This document shows, in pieces, positions 18,101 through 24,769 of a stretch of DNA of 34,042 bases (positions are counted from its first letter, which is position 1; the number at the start of each line of letters is the position of its first letter). This DNA comes from Bradyrhizobium oropedii. GTDB lineage: Bacteria; Pseudomonadota; Alphaproteobacteria; Rhizobiales; Xanthobacteraceae. The translations under genes and the position numbers were made by a program. The stretch is from positions 1-34,042 of the forward strand of contig NZ_JACMYO010000086.1 of the NCBI RefSeq assembly GCF_020889685.1, read 5' to 3'. The notes under the pieces were generated by a model. It was not told the DNA's origin, ran no database searches, and saw only the letters and a program-made list of their open reading frames with translations.

Positions 18101-20539
18101 CCATCGGTGGCCGCGTTCAAGGGACTTGGCGCGTTGGGAGGAGGTAACGTCAGGGCCACAGTCGACGGCGACCTCAGGAATGTCGACATCAGCCTGCCGA
18201 CGACGGGCGGATTGACCGCCACCGGCGCGTTGTCGGTGTACGGCGGCGGCAATCTCTCGCTCGCGGTCGGAGGCGGCATCAACTATGCCAATCTCCTGGT
18301 CGGGCGGGGGACGGCCGACATCCAGGCTGGCGAAATCGGGATGGCACCGCTGAACACCACGCCCCCGACTGTCGCGCGCGTGGATCTGTTGATCGGCGAC
18401 GCCCAGTTCAATGTAGTGTCCCGCCGGGGAATCAACGCGATCGTCGGCGATCCGACGCGGATGACGCAGCAGCCCGATCCCGCAAGCGACGGCAGCTATC
18501 GCATCCCGGCCGGTCTGGAGGGAAATGGGCCTCCCGCTTTTTACTACACCCCGGCGGCGCCCTATGGCTTCTTCACCAGCATGACGTCCAACAGCGCCCT
18601 GAGCGAATTCGCGGAAGGCGGCGACATCACGGTGCATGGTGATTTCGCGCCACCGATTTTCGAGCTGACGGCGGCCGGCGGCTCCATTCGGGCCGGCGTC
18701 ACTCGGCTAACCAGCTTCGGTTTCAATTATCTCGCCGCACTGGCCGCGCCGACGGCCCGCCTCGATCTGCTGGCCCAGCAGGACATCGTCGGGTTTGGCG
18801 TCAGCATGACGGCGGTCGATCTGCTGTCTCAGGTCAATGGCGCTTCGGCGCCGGCAGGCAGTGATTACGCGAGCACATTCTCCAATCCCTACGACACGTT
18901 TGGCGATCCTTTGTCGCTGCCCTCGAACCTGGTGCGCTTCAACGATCCGCATACCGTGCATGTCTATGCGGTCCAGGGCAGCCTGACAAAGCTCGCCCTG
19001 GCGACGTCGGAGCGCGCGCAGGTGCGCGCTGGCCTCGATATCCTCCAGCCGATCATCGATATCGAGAACGCCGGGCTCGGCGACGCCTCGCTCGTGCAAG
19101 CCGGGCGCGACATCGTCAGCTGCCAGCCTTGCAGCCTGGCTTACCCGGACTTCTTCAACATTCGTGTGGAGGGACCCGGCGCGCTGTCCGTCCTTGCAGG
19201 TCGCGACATTGTCGCTCAGTTGGGCCAGTTTCATCTGCAGGGGATTGGCATCACCTCGGTCGGCAACGCGGACAATCCGTTGCTGCCGGCGACAGGCGCC
19301 TCGATCGGCGTTGCGGTCGGTGTCGGCGCCAACGGTCCCGCCAATGCGGCTTTCATCAGCCTCTATTTCGATCCGCGGAATACAGATGCGACGACGCAAG
19401 GTTATCTCGCGCAGCTCGCCAGCTACATGAGCGGGATCGAGGGCGCCACCCTCAGCCGCGACCAGGCGCTCGCCGATTTCCGCAAGCTCGCCCCGGCCGC
19501 ACAACTGCCGTTCATCGAGCAGGTGTATTTCGCCGAGCTCAAGGCGGGCGGCGAGGCGGCGGCCAATGGCGCTGGCGCCGGCGGCAAGGGGTACGATCGC
19601 GCCTACCGGGCGATCCAGACCCTGTTCCCAGGCAGTGTGATCGGTGGCACCACCACGGCCTATACCGGCAATCTGTCGCTGTTCCAGCTCGCACGCATCC
19701 GCTCCGAGCAGGGTGGCAGCATCAACATCCTGGCGCCCGGCGGCGGCGTGTCGCTTGGCATCGAGAACCAGACGCCCGATCTGACCGGGCAGACCGACAC
19801 TGCGCGCCCCGGCCTGCTGACGCTGGAAGGCGGCGACGTCAACATCTTCACCGACCGGAGCGTCGTGGTGGCGCAGTCGCGCGTCTTCACCGAACTCGGC
19901 GGCGACATCCTGATGTTCTCGACCAACGGCGACCTCAACGCCGGCAAGGGCAAGCAGACCTCGATCGTCACGTCGCCGCCGCTGGTCGTCTACGATCGGT
20001 ACGGCCGTGCGGCCAAGACACCGAACACGCCGCAGACTGGCGCCGGCATCGCGACCCTGATTGGTGTTCCCGGTGTTCCTCCCGGCAACGTCGACCTGTT
20101 CGCGCCGCACGGTACGATCGATGCCGGAGAGGCCGGCATTCGTGTGTCGGGCAATCTCACCCTCGAAGCGCTGCAGGTGCTCAATATCGCCAATATCCAG
20201 GTGCAGGGCACGTCGGTCGGTGTGCCGGTGGTGCAGGGGCCGCCGGTGGGCGCGTTGACCGCGGCGAACAACACCGCGGGCGCGGCCCAGCAACCGACGG
20301 CCGCGGCACCGGCAGCCAATACCGGACAACCCTCGGTCATTATTGTCGAGGTGCTCGGCTATGGCGGCGGCGACGGCGCGTCGGATCCCGGCGGCGGGAA
20401 CGACCAGCGCCGCGGCGGCAACGAGCGGCAGAGCTATGATCCAAACAGCATGTTTCGCGTGGTCGGCAGCGGTGAGCTGACGGCCGAGCAGACGCAGCAA
20501 CTGACCGAAGACGAAAGGCGGCACCTGTTGTCGCGATAG
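9176..20539 (+). CDS. Giant filamentous-haemagglutinin-type exoprotein (TpsA-like, DUF3739)
   Basis: About 3,787 residues, a beta-helix surface or secreted adhesin of the two-partner secretion type. An extended signal peptide (about 1-51: charged RTRLRSRLVSR, then LMAGTSLVTLLLAAYPASA) is followed by an Ala/Gln-rich linker, then the TPS haemagglutination domain (about 118-260) with SVGITQTAPQAILNWQSFNV and INQNGIIFGGASQVNVGS, a variant of the NPNG motif. Most of the rest is short beta-helix repeats rich in Gly, Ala, Ser, Thr and Asn. The last 500 residues form a DUF3739-type region with a CQPC pair (3316/3319). The frame opens at a GTG at 9080, but the ATG at 9176 has GGAAGGA five bases upstream and gives a better signal peptide. 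It lies 130 bases after fecR with no TpsB partner nearby. Confidence 0.93.
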   Translation: MPVRAQATHHSSTRGELAVRTRLRSRLVSRGGLMAGTSLVTLLLAAYPASARPFGAARAIAAPQYAADAASAGAQQAADAAAQSSGALVRAAQAIQAMQAAQATARSAAQAAGTSQTLPQLTVPNGLAPGGLQVAPGAAPGSNLWSGASLPTQRSANGRTSVGITQTAPQAILNWQSFNVGAGTDVVFNQQGNSNWVALNRVIGNVGPSQILGHINADGQVLLINQNGIIFGGASQVNVGSLVASTLNVTDQQFKTALLNRSPFDNSGNLQAPIFANSSGPTGNVIVEPGAVIVTAPPASVTTGGGNVFLLGANVQNSGSIVTPGGQAALAAGTSVYVTTSGSTSQQGLMLNVLNGGTVSNTGLIAAPTGSVTLVGMNLQQSGVLVATTSVNQAGSILLSAQQGLQGIFGYDSTSHYAVSTQTGAVRLAPGSVTAVLPEEDGLTAMDTQPQAQSRITVEGGFVSVQSGAAIVAPSGRVALQASSHGDQLYLQDNPTAKINTNFSRDGARVIVDTGSLIDVSGLQGIPVAASSDVVQVNVRANELRDSPLQRGGILSSKNVWVNVHDLDPLASDRVYTAGGLLEVSGWLGQVERPIDQRLTTGGSVIVYSTGDAILRPGASIDIAGGSLAHQAGYVPVTWLVGSDGRIYSANQAPADLTYISIGVGFTVNHAHWGVTEFYANPLVPSQIYQPAYLEGRAAGALTVIAGAAEVDASVVAATVNGPYQRTANTLPAGAALTIQVPTSVVIASSVAPPELLSATAPLPSPLQQTVYLSADLLDQASYGSITINAGGGVTDPVSGAVSPGISIVGGTRLHVASGGSITLNSSVGNAGGGISIDGQLVARAGSVTVNAALYGTTSFSGDIELHPGSMIDTRGLWVNDRTGGGDTRPTLYNGGNVKLTVNGYGSLRIDDGAVIDASSGGWIQSTGRIKTSNGLPVGTGGNIALIADGFGATLHNSTTLAQTYPGRVYLDGTLRSYGFTGGGTLSIATPAIQIGGDAILPLRTIDSINADGTSNFTPVDPASVMHLSHSFFAGGGFSQYALYSYQNLTVASGTDLELHGVNLVPNAQAISAPTGSDVMTAATLGMLPSYQRPAPVNLVLSAIDAFNGNLDVQRGVVINADPQAAISLHARHQLTIDGTINAPAGTINLDLTGTTGPWVAINSQAGVPPYNGPLYAATQTLWIGADARLLAPGLVTSTLEASGHPVNTVLGGGQVNINQDAQPALYYPYSATQPYGEQPLGVVVAQAGAIIDVSGTSGTILQAAGRSSLIQTQVATPGGGIAIRASLGLLLDATMKAQASGAGVVGGSLTIDQMIGSYAADSSGVSQFVQPVFQTIVSQAAPMMAAGLTQGQAIPGNVLGSIFIGADQITSGGFASASLGAVDALVFSGSVNLAMPRSLTINASNISAAPGANVRLSAPYVDIGGGQRNVNEFTNISYVGLGSYGAVPMAGTARLEVDADLIDIEGTLRSGASYSYVTSFINFGTPVQQTVSLPGFASMSFNSLGDIRLVPISRMSPYYATTMTTAGDLTFTGTEIYPITTAPVSNAYTSIPSGLFQIRATGPNSVVSFASNGQAPYMPLSAGGSVQIIAPTINQGGVLLAPLGQITFGDPNNLASTRAINLLPGSITSVSAAGMLIPYGAPLGNSDWIYGYDSSGTANTISAPPAKTISFYGKALTVAGASGGAASARVDESGGGDLYGAQFVSGAGGSVDTLDGIKTFAILPSLGNRYAPRDPQMQLSDPTQATSAPVALQVGQQVYLSGIPGLSAGTYTLLPGHYALLPGAYKVTVAAKQTTAAGLSNFAQRDGSYEVLGYGEVANTGFHDALPSVYIVTPGAVVRQQSQYAETTANQFYAAKAAASGIAAPYLPLDAGQLVISVTNSLSLPATGGFGDFTAPAGGRGGQADIVASNLEILAPGGSAAPGMTGVLASAIDSIGAQSILIGGTRNLYGNVLTITPAAQQLQIDSGAVLTAPEIMLTASSAITMGSGALIDTTSFGAISTLFPNDPRTGKTLGSIALARVGNGAGAFVLASNAPVLPVTLPTGTSGTSKLSIGAGAQILDGSVLALSASNTISMDPSARLAAPTVMISVPVINFGTGGTSGFNLSASLLAQLSEGDPLRDLPATGNLMLSASTAINAYGSIDLGDLDPATGQPLLAALTLSAPVINGFGAATDRVRLRANAIMLNGGTTGAASTGSGQGAFEIDAAQLTLAGGGNLAFGGFNTVTLAASGQVIGGVAYAGPISAGTMQNIGTVSYAPGEVMPGIFSVSGSLTIAAPLVTAQAGALTQLVANAGTVTFAAQPGGAVQPAANSNGATLSVSAQSIVQGTTINLPSGAITFTAQNGITLQAGSVTNVAGAVTPFFDVVRIAPAGSVTLQTLNGDVAVAAGAVVDLRGGRLGSVTLPMLDVVDSDQGGNAGTLTIVAPNGTAHLDGQLLASADPRYAGGKAILAVKSGDASALLGNIAGFSGEQALTLANGDINVGNITAHDVELTASGGSITVTGLIDASGGSDATIRLIAGNNLELGAHAALNAGTTAARGGTVFLGLSGNSQGMLTFDIDAASGSTPTISVAGTDPSIALNGGQVWLRAPRTANSNGTTGVRISNNGVRVVGAREIDVEAVKVYDVSGTPYVDANLAMADADARAYIAAATARTGIGTLTGTAVTAFHLMPGIELRSSGDLQLLQNPSSTNSGIDLHTYRYNGEAMELTLRAAGNLLINGSLSDGFAAPVSSPDGSIFAIAAPLPAGSGSATLRLVAGADLAAADPLAVVPTVLRPAATTANPEPGSIIFAAIDFSGAPYLIDSNVHDSGTIVQIPSVVRTGTRDIELAAAGNIDIQTAFGIYTAGEPVTPNFTPGQRPLILSAVTYDYSTYLGYTYDANGNPLSFDTLYPTTFNASYQSGGGNLTVKVHGSLIGADTSNNGVKSYAASEPDTYWLWTEPVPVAISPTTATSPTWFLNFGAYYQPYLDYGIDSFPSVAAFKGLGALGGGNVRATVDGDLRNVDISLPTTGGLTATGALSVYGGGNLSLAVGGGINYANLLVGRGTADIQAGEIGMAPLNTTPPTVARVDLLIGDAQFNVVSRRGINAIVGDPTRMTQQPDPASDGSYRIPAGLEGNGPPAFYYTPAAPYGFFTSMTSNSALSEFAEGGDITVHGDFAPPIFELTAAGGSIRAGVTRLTSFGFNYLAALAAPTARLDLLAQQDIVGFGVSMTAVDLLSQVNGASAPAGSDYASTFSNPYDTFGDPLSLPSNLVRFNDPHTVHVYAVQGSLTKLALATSERAQVRAGLDILQPIIDIENAGLGDASLVQAGRDIVSCQPCSLAYPDFFNIRVEGPGALSVLAGRDIVAQLGQFHLQGIGITSVGNADNPLLPATGASIGVAVGVGANGPANAAFISLYFDPRNTDATTQGYLAQLASYMSGIEGATLSRDQALADFRKLAPAAQLPFIEQVYFAELKAGGEAAANGAGAGGKGYDRAYRAIQTLFPGSVIGGTTTAYTGNLSLFQLARIRSEQGGSINILAPGGGVSLGIENQTPDLTGQTDTARPGLLTLEGGDVNIFTDRSVVVAQSRVFTELGGDILMFSTNGDLNAGKGKQTSIVTSPPLVVYDRYGRAAKTPNTPQTGAGIATLIGVPGVPPGNVDLFAPHGTIDAGEAGIRVSGNLTLEALQVLNIANIQVQGTSVGVPVVQGPPVGALTAANNTAGAAQQPTAAAPAANTGQPSVIIVEVLGYGGGDGASDPGGGNDQRRGGNERQSYDPNSMFRVVGSGELTAEQTQQLTEDERRHLLSR

Positions 20540-20796
20540 CGATTCGACCTCGACAGGCAGAGGCTCGTCGGTCCGGTCTTCATTCTGCTCCAAGCCGATG
20601 CGCCAAATGGGTGCAGTCGGCTGGAACTTGGCAACGAAACCGGTGTCAATTGACCGTTGGCCCGATACCCACGTGGAAAAAGGGGCGCTTCGACCGAGAG
20701 AGCCGGCTTGGCCTTTGCCGGCGTCAACGAGCCGCGCCGCAGATCGTCCGCACATGCATGCAACGCGGTTGACCGCGAAGGCCGACATTGGCCATC
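20540..20796. other. Intergenic region after the exoprotein gene
   Basis: About 257 bases with no gene, no clear terminator and no tpsB-like frame. The open frames here are short shadows. Confidence 0.5.
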
Positions 20797-21237
20797 ATGA
20801 CGGCCATGAAGCGCATCCTCTTTCTTTGCACCGGCAACTACTACCGAAGTCGGTACGCAGAAGAACTCTTCAATCATCTCGCACGAACCGAACAGCTGGC
20901 GTGGCGCGCATCCTCGAGAGGCGCGGCCGAACGTGGATCGCCCGACAATGTCGGGCCGATGTCGGTCTTTACCGACAATCGTCTCCGCGCAGGCGGCATC
21001 GTTCCCGAGGGCGTAACGCGCTACCCGCAACCCTGTTCATTGGCTGACTTCGACGGTGCGAATCTGGTGATCGCGCTGAAGGAGGCCGAGCATCGTCCGC
21101 TGATCGAGCGGCGGTTCCCCGAGGTCGCCAACAGGGTGACGTATTGGCACGTGGACGATATCGACGTGGCCCATCCTTCGGTCGCGCTGGCGATGCTCGA
21201 CGATCGCGTCCGCGAGCTGGTTTCATCCCTCAGGTAG
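20797..21237 (+). CDS. Low-molecular-weight protein tyrosine phosphatase-like protein
   Basis: A 146-residue cytoplasmic protein of the LMW-PTP/arsenate reductase fold. The P-loop CTGNYYRSR (Cys11 to Arg17) fits C-x5-R-S near the N-terminus. After it come YAEELFNHLA, PQPCSLADFDGANLVIALKEAEH and, near the end, VDDIDVAHP, in the place of the usual DP(F/Y) acid loop. The variant loop (NYYRS rather than NxCRS) is seen in a subgroup of uncharacterised phosphatases, so the substrate is unknown. The start is uncertain: a TTG at 20788 and ATGs at 20797 and 20806 are in frame; the last gives MKRILFLC, a common start in this family. It overlaps the 3' end of the convergent NUDIX gene by 8 bases. Confidence 0.85.
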   Translation: MTAMKRILFLCTGNYYRSRYAEELFNHLARTEQLAWRASSRGAAERGSPDNVGPMSVFTDNRLRAGGIVPEGVTRYPQPCSLADFDGANLVIALKEAEHRPLIERRFPEVANRVTYWHVDDIDVAHPSVALAMLDDRVRELVSSLR

Positions 21238-21700
21238 TCGGTTCCCGCTTCAGGAATATCTCCAGCGCATACTCCGCCGGGCGCGCGAGCCTGCCGCGGA
21301 TACGTTCCAGTTCGTCGATGTCGACGATCTCAAGGCGGCCCTCGGTCACCTTCAATTGGTCGGTGGGCACGTCTCGCGCCAGGAACACCTCGCCGTGCAG
21401 CGTGCCGCTTGGCGTCAAATGATCCGCCCCAGAATACCGGCCGATCAGCTCAAAGCGCTCGGGCGGCAAATAGTAGCCGATCTCCTCATGGATTTCGCGC
21501 ACGACGCACTCCAGGAAGGACTCGGTCCCCTCGCGCCGGCCGCCAAACAGGCTGACCTTTCCGGGATCGGAAACATGCGGCAGATCATCGCGCAGCTGCA
21601 TGAGCAAACGACCGTCGGTGCTGATGAGCAGCGCAGATGTTCCCTCTCTCATGCGGCCGCTCATCCGTGATCTCGCTTCCTCGGGAAGGCCTAGATCCAT
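21230..21700 (-). CDS. NUDIX hydrolase
   Basis: A 156-residue enzyme that hydrolyses a nucleoside-diphosphate-linked substrate, which cannot be named from sequence. The NUDIX box is complete at about 55-77: G-x5-E-x7-REIHEEIGY (GRREGTESFLECVV then REIHEEIG), with the three metal-binding Glu. Upstream is the typical strand TSALLISTDGRLLMQLR. No extra domain or signal peptide. ATG 21700 is used; a shorter start at 21664 (MSGRMREG) would keep the whole domain. Transcribed toward the phosphatase gene, with the two 3' ends overlapping. Confidence 0.9.
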   Translation of the reverse strand: MDLGLPEEARSRMSGRMREGTSALLISTDGRLLMQLRDDLPHVSDPGKVSLFGGRREGTESFLECVVREIHEEIGYYLPPERFELIGRYSGADHLTPSGTLHGEVFLARDVPTDQLKVTEGRLEIVDIDELERIRGRLARPAEYALEIFLKREPTT

Positions 21701-21766
21701 ATCATCTCGCGGTCATGATCCTGCTCGGCCCAAGCTGGAAAGTCTCGGGAACACTGTCAAGATAAC

Positions 21767-21803
21767 AGGAGCGAACATGGCCAAATTCGACGATCGTTGG
21801 TAG
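21767..21803 (+). other. Eight-codon ORF with strong ribosome-binding site
   Basis: AGGAG (21767-21771) lies five bases ahead of ATG 21777, which opens MAKFDDRW and stops at TAG 21801. It sits about 90 bases before the metalloprotease gene. It could be a leader peptide or the start of a gene cut short by mutation. No attenuator hairpin is evident. Confidence 0.35.
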
Positions 21804-21891
21804 AAATATGCGGTGGTTGATTTGGGTGCGTCTCTTGGACCTGGACTATCGCTCAACCCACGGGGCATCATTGAGCCAGAGGCATCGCTAG

Positions 21892-23142
21892 ATGGCTGAT
21901 TACGTTCTCGAAGGCTTCAAATGGGGCTCCAGCGCACTCGGCACCGCCTCGGGTGAGATCGATTGGAGTTTTGCGACAGCCAACCTCACGGGCCAATTCA
22001 TTCAGTTCGACAGCTTCCTGACCGGAATGTTCCAGACCGAGATCAGGGAGGCATTCGACAGATGGGAATCGGCAGCCAATATCGACTTCCATGAGGTCAC
22101 TGACGCCGCCGCAAATCAAATTCGTCTCGGGCTCAGCCACATCGATGGCCCGAACAACATTGTGGGCCAGGAACAGAGCTCGTATTTTGCCGGCTCGGAG
22201 ATTGCTTCCGACATCACGTTCGACATGGATGAGGGCTGGCACCTCGTCAATGGTCAGCTTGTCAGCAACGGTGGCGTCTCGTTCTACGACGTCGCGCTCC
22301 ACGAGATCGGACATAGCCTCGGACTGGATCACTACAATGTTAGTCCGGCGATCATGAATGCTGTCGTCAATCCAGCGGTCACGGATCTCACTCAATCCGA
22401 CATCGACGGTGTGCGAGCTCTCTACGGGGTGCTGCCGGGAATCGCCGTTTCGACGGCTGGCCAGCTCGCCGACGGACGCCTGGATTTCCTGCAATATAAC
22501 GCGTCCGGACATCTCACGGGTTCGGCCCTGACGCAGCAATCGTTCTGGAAGGTCGTCGGCAACGTCGATTTTGCCTCAAACGGCAATCCGGCCGTCATTA
22601 CCCAGTCCAATGGACAGATCGACTTGCTCAACTTCAGCGCGGGTCAACTGTCGAGCTCGCTGCTGATGACGGGGAGCTATTGGGACGTCAAGGGCGCCGG
22701 TTTGTTCAGCGGGGCTGCGAATGCCGAATTCGTCAGTCAGTCGTCGAACGGGCAGATTGACTTCCTGGGGTTCAGCAGCGCGGGCAAGCTCACCACGAGT
22801 GCGCTGACGAGCCAGGCGTTCTGGAATGTCGTCGGGGTCGCGGACGTCAACGGAGACGGGCATGCCGACGTCGTGACGCAATCTTCGTCGGGCGCGATCG
22901 ATCTGCTCTACTTCGACAATTTCAAGTTTGTCGCAAGTGCCCTGCTACCGGGCAACTACGACCCCATTCTCGATGTCGCTGACATGAAGAACGGCTCAGC
23001 CACCATCCTGACCGAGAGCGCATCCGGAATAGTGACCGAGCTGGTATTCGACGGCAGCCACGTCACGAGTACGCATTTGCTGGATGCCACCGGCCTTGCG
23101 CTGGTTCATGCGGCAGGTGCGGCCGGCCATTTCTTCGCTTGA
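21892..23142 (+). CDS. Matrixin-like zinc metalloprotease with C-terminal repeats
   Basis: A 416-residue metzincin. The N-terminal half (about 1-182) is a matrixin/peptidase M10-type catalytic domain with the full zinc site HEIGHSLGLDH (His137, Glu138, His141, His147) and a Met-turn candidate in SPAIMNAVV. The second half is five imperfect repeats of about 40-48 residues, each with an (N/S)GQIDLL-F motif, a middle SALT-x-x-x-FWNVVG motif and an ADVVTQS motif, like FG-GAP/VCBS-type propeller blades; one has the calcium-loop-like DVNGDGHAD. There is no N-terminal signal peptide, so if secreted it would need a type I route with a C-terminal signal, but no RTX nonapeptides are visible. The start ATG 21892 has only a weak AGAGG upstream. 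Confidence 0.88.
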   Translation: MADYVLEGFKWGSSALGTASGEIDWSFATANLTGQFIQFDSFLTGMFQTEIREAFDRWESAANIDFHEVTDAAANQIRLGLSHIDGPNNIVGQEQSSYFAGSEIASDITFDMDEGWHLVNGQLVSNGGVSFYDVALHEIGHSLGLDHYNVSPAIMNAVVNPAVTDLTQSDIDGVRALYGVLPGIAVSTAGQLADGRLDFLQYNASGHLTGSALTQQSFWKVVGNVDFASNGNPAVITQSNGQIDLLNFSAGQLSSSLLMTGSYWDVKGAGLFSGAANAEFVSQSSNGQIDFLGFSSAGKLTTSALTSQAFWNVVGVADVNGDGHADVVTQSSSGAIDLLYFDNFKFVASALLPGNYDPILDVADMKNGSATILTESASGIVTELVFDGSHVTSTHLLDATGLALVHAAGAAGHFFA

Positions 23143-23198
23143 GAGATCGCGAGGTAGCTTGAGGGGAGGCGCGGGCCTTGCGCGCGCGTCAATGACGT

Positions 23199-23297
23199 TC
23201 AGCCGAAAGCGAACGCCAGCAGGCTGGAGCACAGCAGCACGAGGCTTGCCGCGGTCAGGGTTAGAAACCCGTCGGAGACCAAATCGTGATTACGCAT
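23199..23297 (-). CDS. Tiny single-pass membrane protein (32 aa)
   Basis: A 32-residue frame starting MRNHDLVSDG followed by one hydrophobic helix (about 11-31, Leu/Ala/Ser-rich, one Cys) and ending in AFAFG. AGGTG lies four to five bases before ATG 23297. It has the look of many unannotated small membrane proteins. Same strand as the similar tiny gene about 100 bases upstream. Whether it is translated is not shown. Confidence 0.45.
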   Translation of the reverse strand: MRNHDLVSDGFLTLTAASLVLLCSSLLAFAFG

Positions 23298-23398
23298 GAT
23301 ACACCTGCTTTCAACCGATGCTCATCCGAATTGATTAAAGCTTTCCGAACTTCACTCCTGGAAAGAGGTGACGCGTCTTTCCGCCTTTCAACGGACCG

Positions 23399-23488
23399 TC
23401 AGGCCCGGTACCGATAGCCTTCCACGGCATGCGCCAAGAAGATCGCCGCACTCACCAGGCCCATCACCGCTGTAACCGTCTCGATCAT
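23399..23488 (-). CDS. Tiny single-pass membrane protein (29 aa)
   Basis: A 29-residue frame: MIETVTAVMGLVSAAIFLAH with a basic end (EGYRYRA). One hydrophobic helix fills most of it, and the positive C-terminus would favour the N-out orientation. The ribosome-binding site AGGAAG is six bases before ATG 23488, which decides this start inside a longer frame reaching 23683. Unknown function. Confidence 0.5.
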   Translation of the reverse strand: MIETVTAVMGLVSAAIFLAHAVEGYRYRA

Positions 23489-23839
23489 CGCAAACTTCCT
23501 TTGCGCCCCACGCGGAAGAGAAAACGATTGCAGCCTTGCACAGTCAAAAAGATTCAATTGTTGGAATCCAAGATGCCCCCCGACTGATGATTTGCTGCAA
23601 CAGTGTGTCTGATCGCGGGACAGGCGAGGGCGTTTCGCCGGCGCGAGGGTCCGTAGAACGACGGAGGAGGCGCAACAGACCATTCACCAAGACGCCACCG
23701 CCCAACGGCTCTCCCCATTTCCGCCGTGTTCCGGTTGCGATATCTTCACCATCCGGTGCGGAGGTGGGCCGCACGGTGACAGAATCGATCCCGACGCCTC
23801 GAAGTAGGCGCGGGTCCGGCAGAATGGTACTTGGGGCAG
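23489..23839. other. Intergenic region between divergent small gene and rlpA
   Basis: About 350 bases holding the promoters of the tiny membrane-protein gene (minus) and the RlpA-like gene (plus). Open frames here are low-quality shadows on both strands. No clear -35/-10 or RNA structure could be identified. Confidence 0.4.
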
Positions 23840-24769
23840 ATGGGGATTAGACGGCCAGATTCGATGATCCGGACGGCGCGCGGCGCCGTTGCGGTGGCGA
23901 CGTGCCTCGTCCTCGCCAACTGCGCCAACTCAAACCTCGCCAGCCGGGTCGATCCCAAATACGGCGTATCGTCGAGCCCACGCGTCGTGGCGCTGGGCGA
24001 CCCCGTACCGAAGGGCGGCGGTACCTACCGCATCGGCAAACCCTACGTCGTCGCCGGCCGCACCTATGTGCCGGAGGAGAACGAGAATTACCGCGCCGAG
24101 GGCATGGCGTCCTGGTATGGCGACGATTTTCACGGCCGCTTGACCGCCAATGGCGAGGTGTTCGACATGGGCTCACTCACGGCGGCCCATCCGACCCTGC
24201 CGATGCCGAGCTACGCGCGCGTCACCAATCTGAGCAACGGCAAATCGCTCGTCGTCCGCGTCAATGACCGCGGTCCGTACCACGGCAATCGCCTCATAGA
24301 CGTCTCGAACAAAGCTGCCGAACTACTTGATTTTAAAGGAAATGGCGTCGCCCGTGTCCGTGTCGAATATGTCGGCCGGGCACCGCTGGAAGGGTCCGAC
24401 GACCGTCAGCTGATGGCGACCTTGCGCACCGGCACGCCGGCACCGTCACCGTCGATGGTGCGGGTCGCCTCGGCACGGCCGTTCATCCCAGAGGTATCGT
24501 CCTCATCGGGCCGGGTCCGCGGCGACGTCCCGCTGCCTGAGGGGCGGCCGTACAGCCTCGGCAACACCCATGCCGACTACGCATCGGCTAACGCGACTTC
24601 CGAAATGTCGGCCTCGAGCCGGTCGCACCGCCGCGTCGCGAACAATCAGCGCGAAGTGTCCTACGAGGGCGACCCGCGCTACGCCGCAACCCCGAGCCCG
24701 GCGGCAGCTTACGTGCCGATCGACGCGCGTGGCCCCGCCGAAGTGCTGAGCGGGCGAGGCCTCTACTGA
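23840..24769 (+). CDS. rlpA: RlpA-like septal-ring lipoprotein / lytic transglycosylase
   Basis: A 309-residue lipoprotein. Signal peptide II with lipobox LANC (Cys28 from ATG 23840); a second ATG at 23864 would give a shorter, more usual leader. A double-psi beta-barrel domain (about 90-185) has GMASWYGDDFHGRLTANGE, the TAAHPTLPMPSYARVTN strand and RVNDRGPYHGNRLIDVS, with the Asp of NDRGPY in the RlpA catalytic position. Family members cleave peptidoglycan strands lacking stem peptides at the septum. There is no C-terminal SPOR domain; the last 110 residues are low-complexity Pro/Ser/Arg-rich. It stands just upstream of dacA with one minus-strand gene in between, the common order in alphaproteobacteria. 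Confidence 0.88.
   Translation: MGIRRPDSMIRTARGAVAVATCLVLANCANSNLASRVDPKYGVSSSPRVVALGDPVPKGGGTYRIGKPYVVAGRTYVPEENENYRAEGMASWYGDDFHGRLTANGEVFDMGSLTAAHPTLPMPSYARVTNLSNGKSLVVRVNDRGPYHGNRLIDVSNKAAELLDFKGNGVARVRVEYVGRAPLEGSDDRQLMATLRTGTPAPSPSMVRVASARPFIPEVSSSSGRVRGDVPLPEGRPYSLGNTHADYASANATSEMSASSRSHRRVANNQREVSYEGDPRYAATPSPAAAYVPIDARGPAEVLSGRGLY

Noticed and set aside
18707..20788. 693-codon minus-strand frame opposite the 3' end of the exoprotein gene
   Set aside because: Same composition artefact; the plus strand clearly encodes the DUF3739 region.
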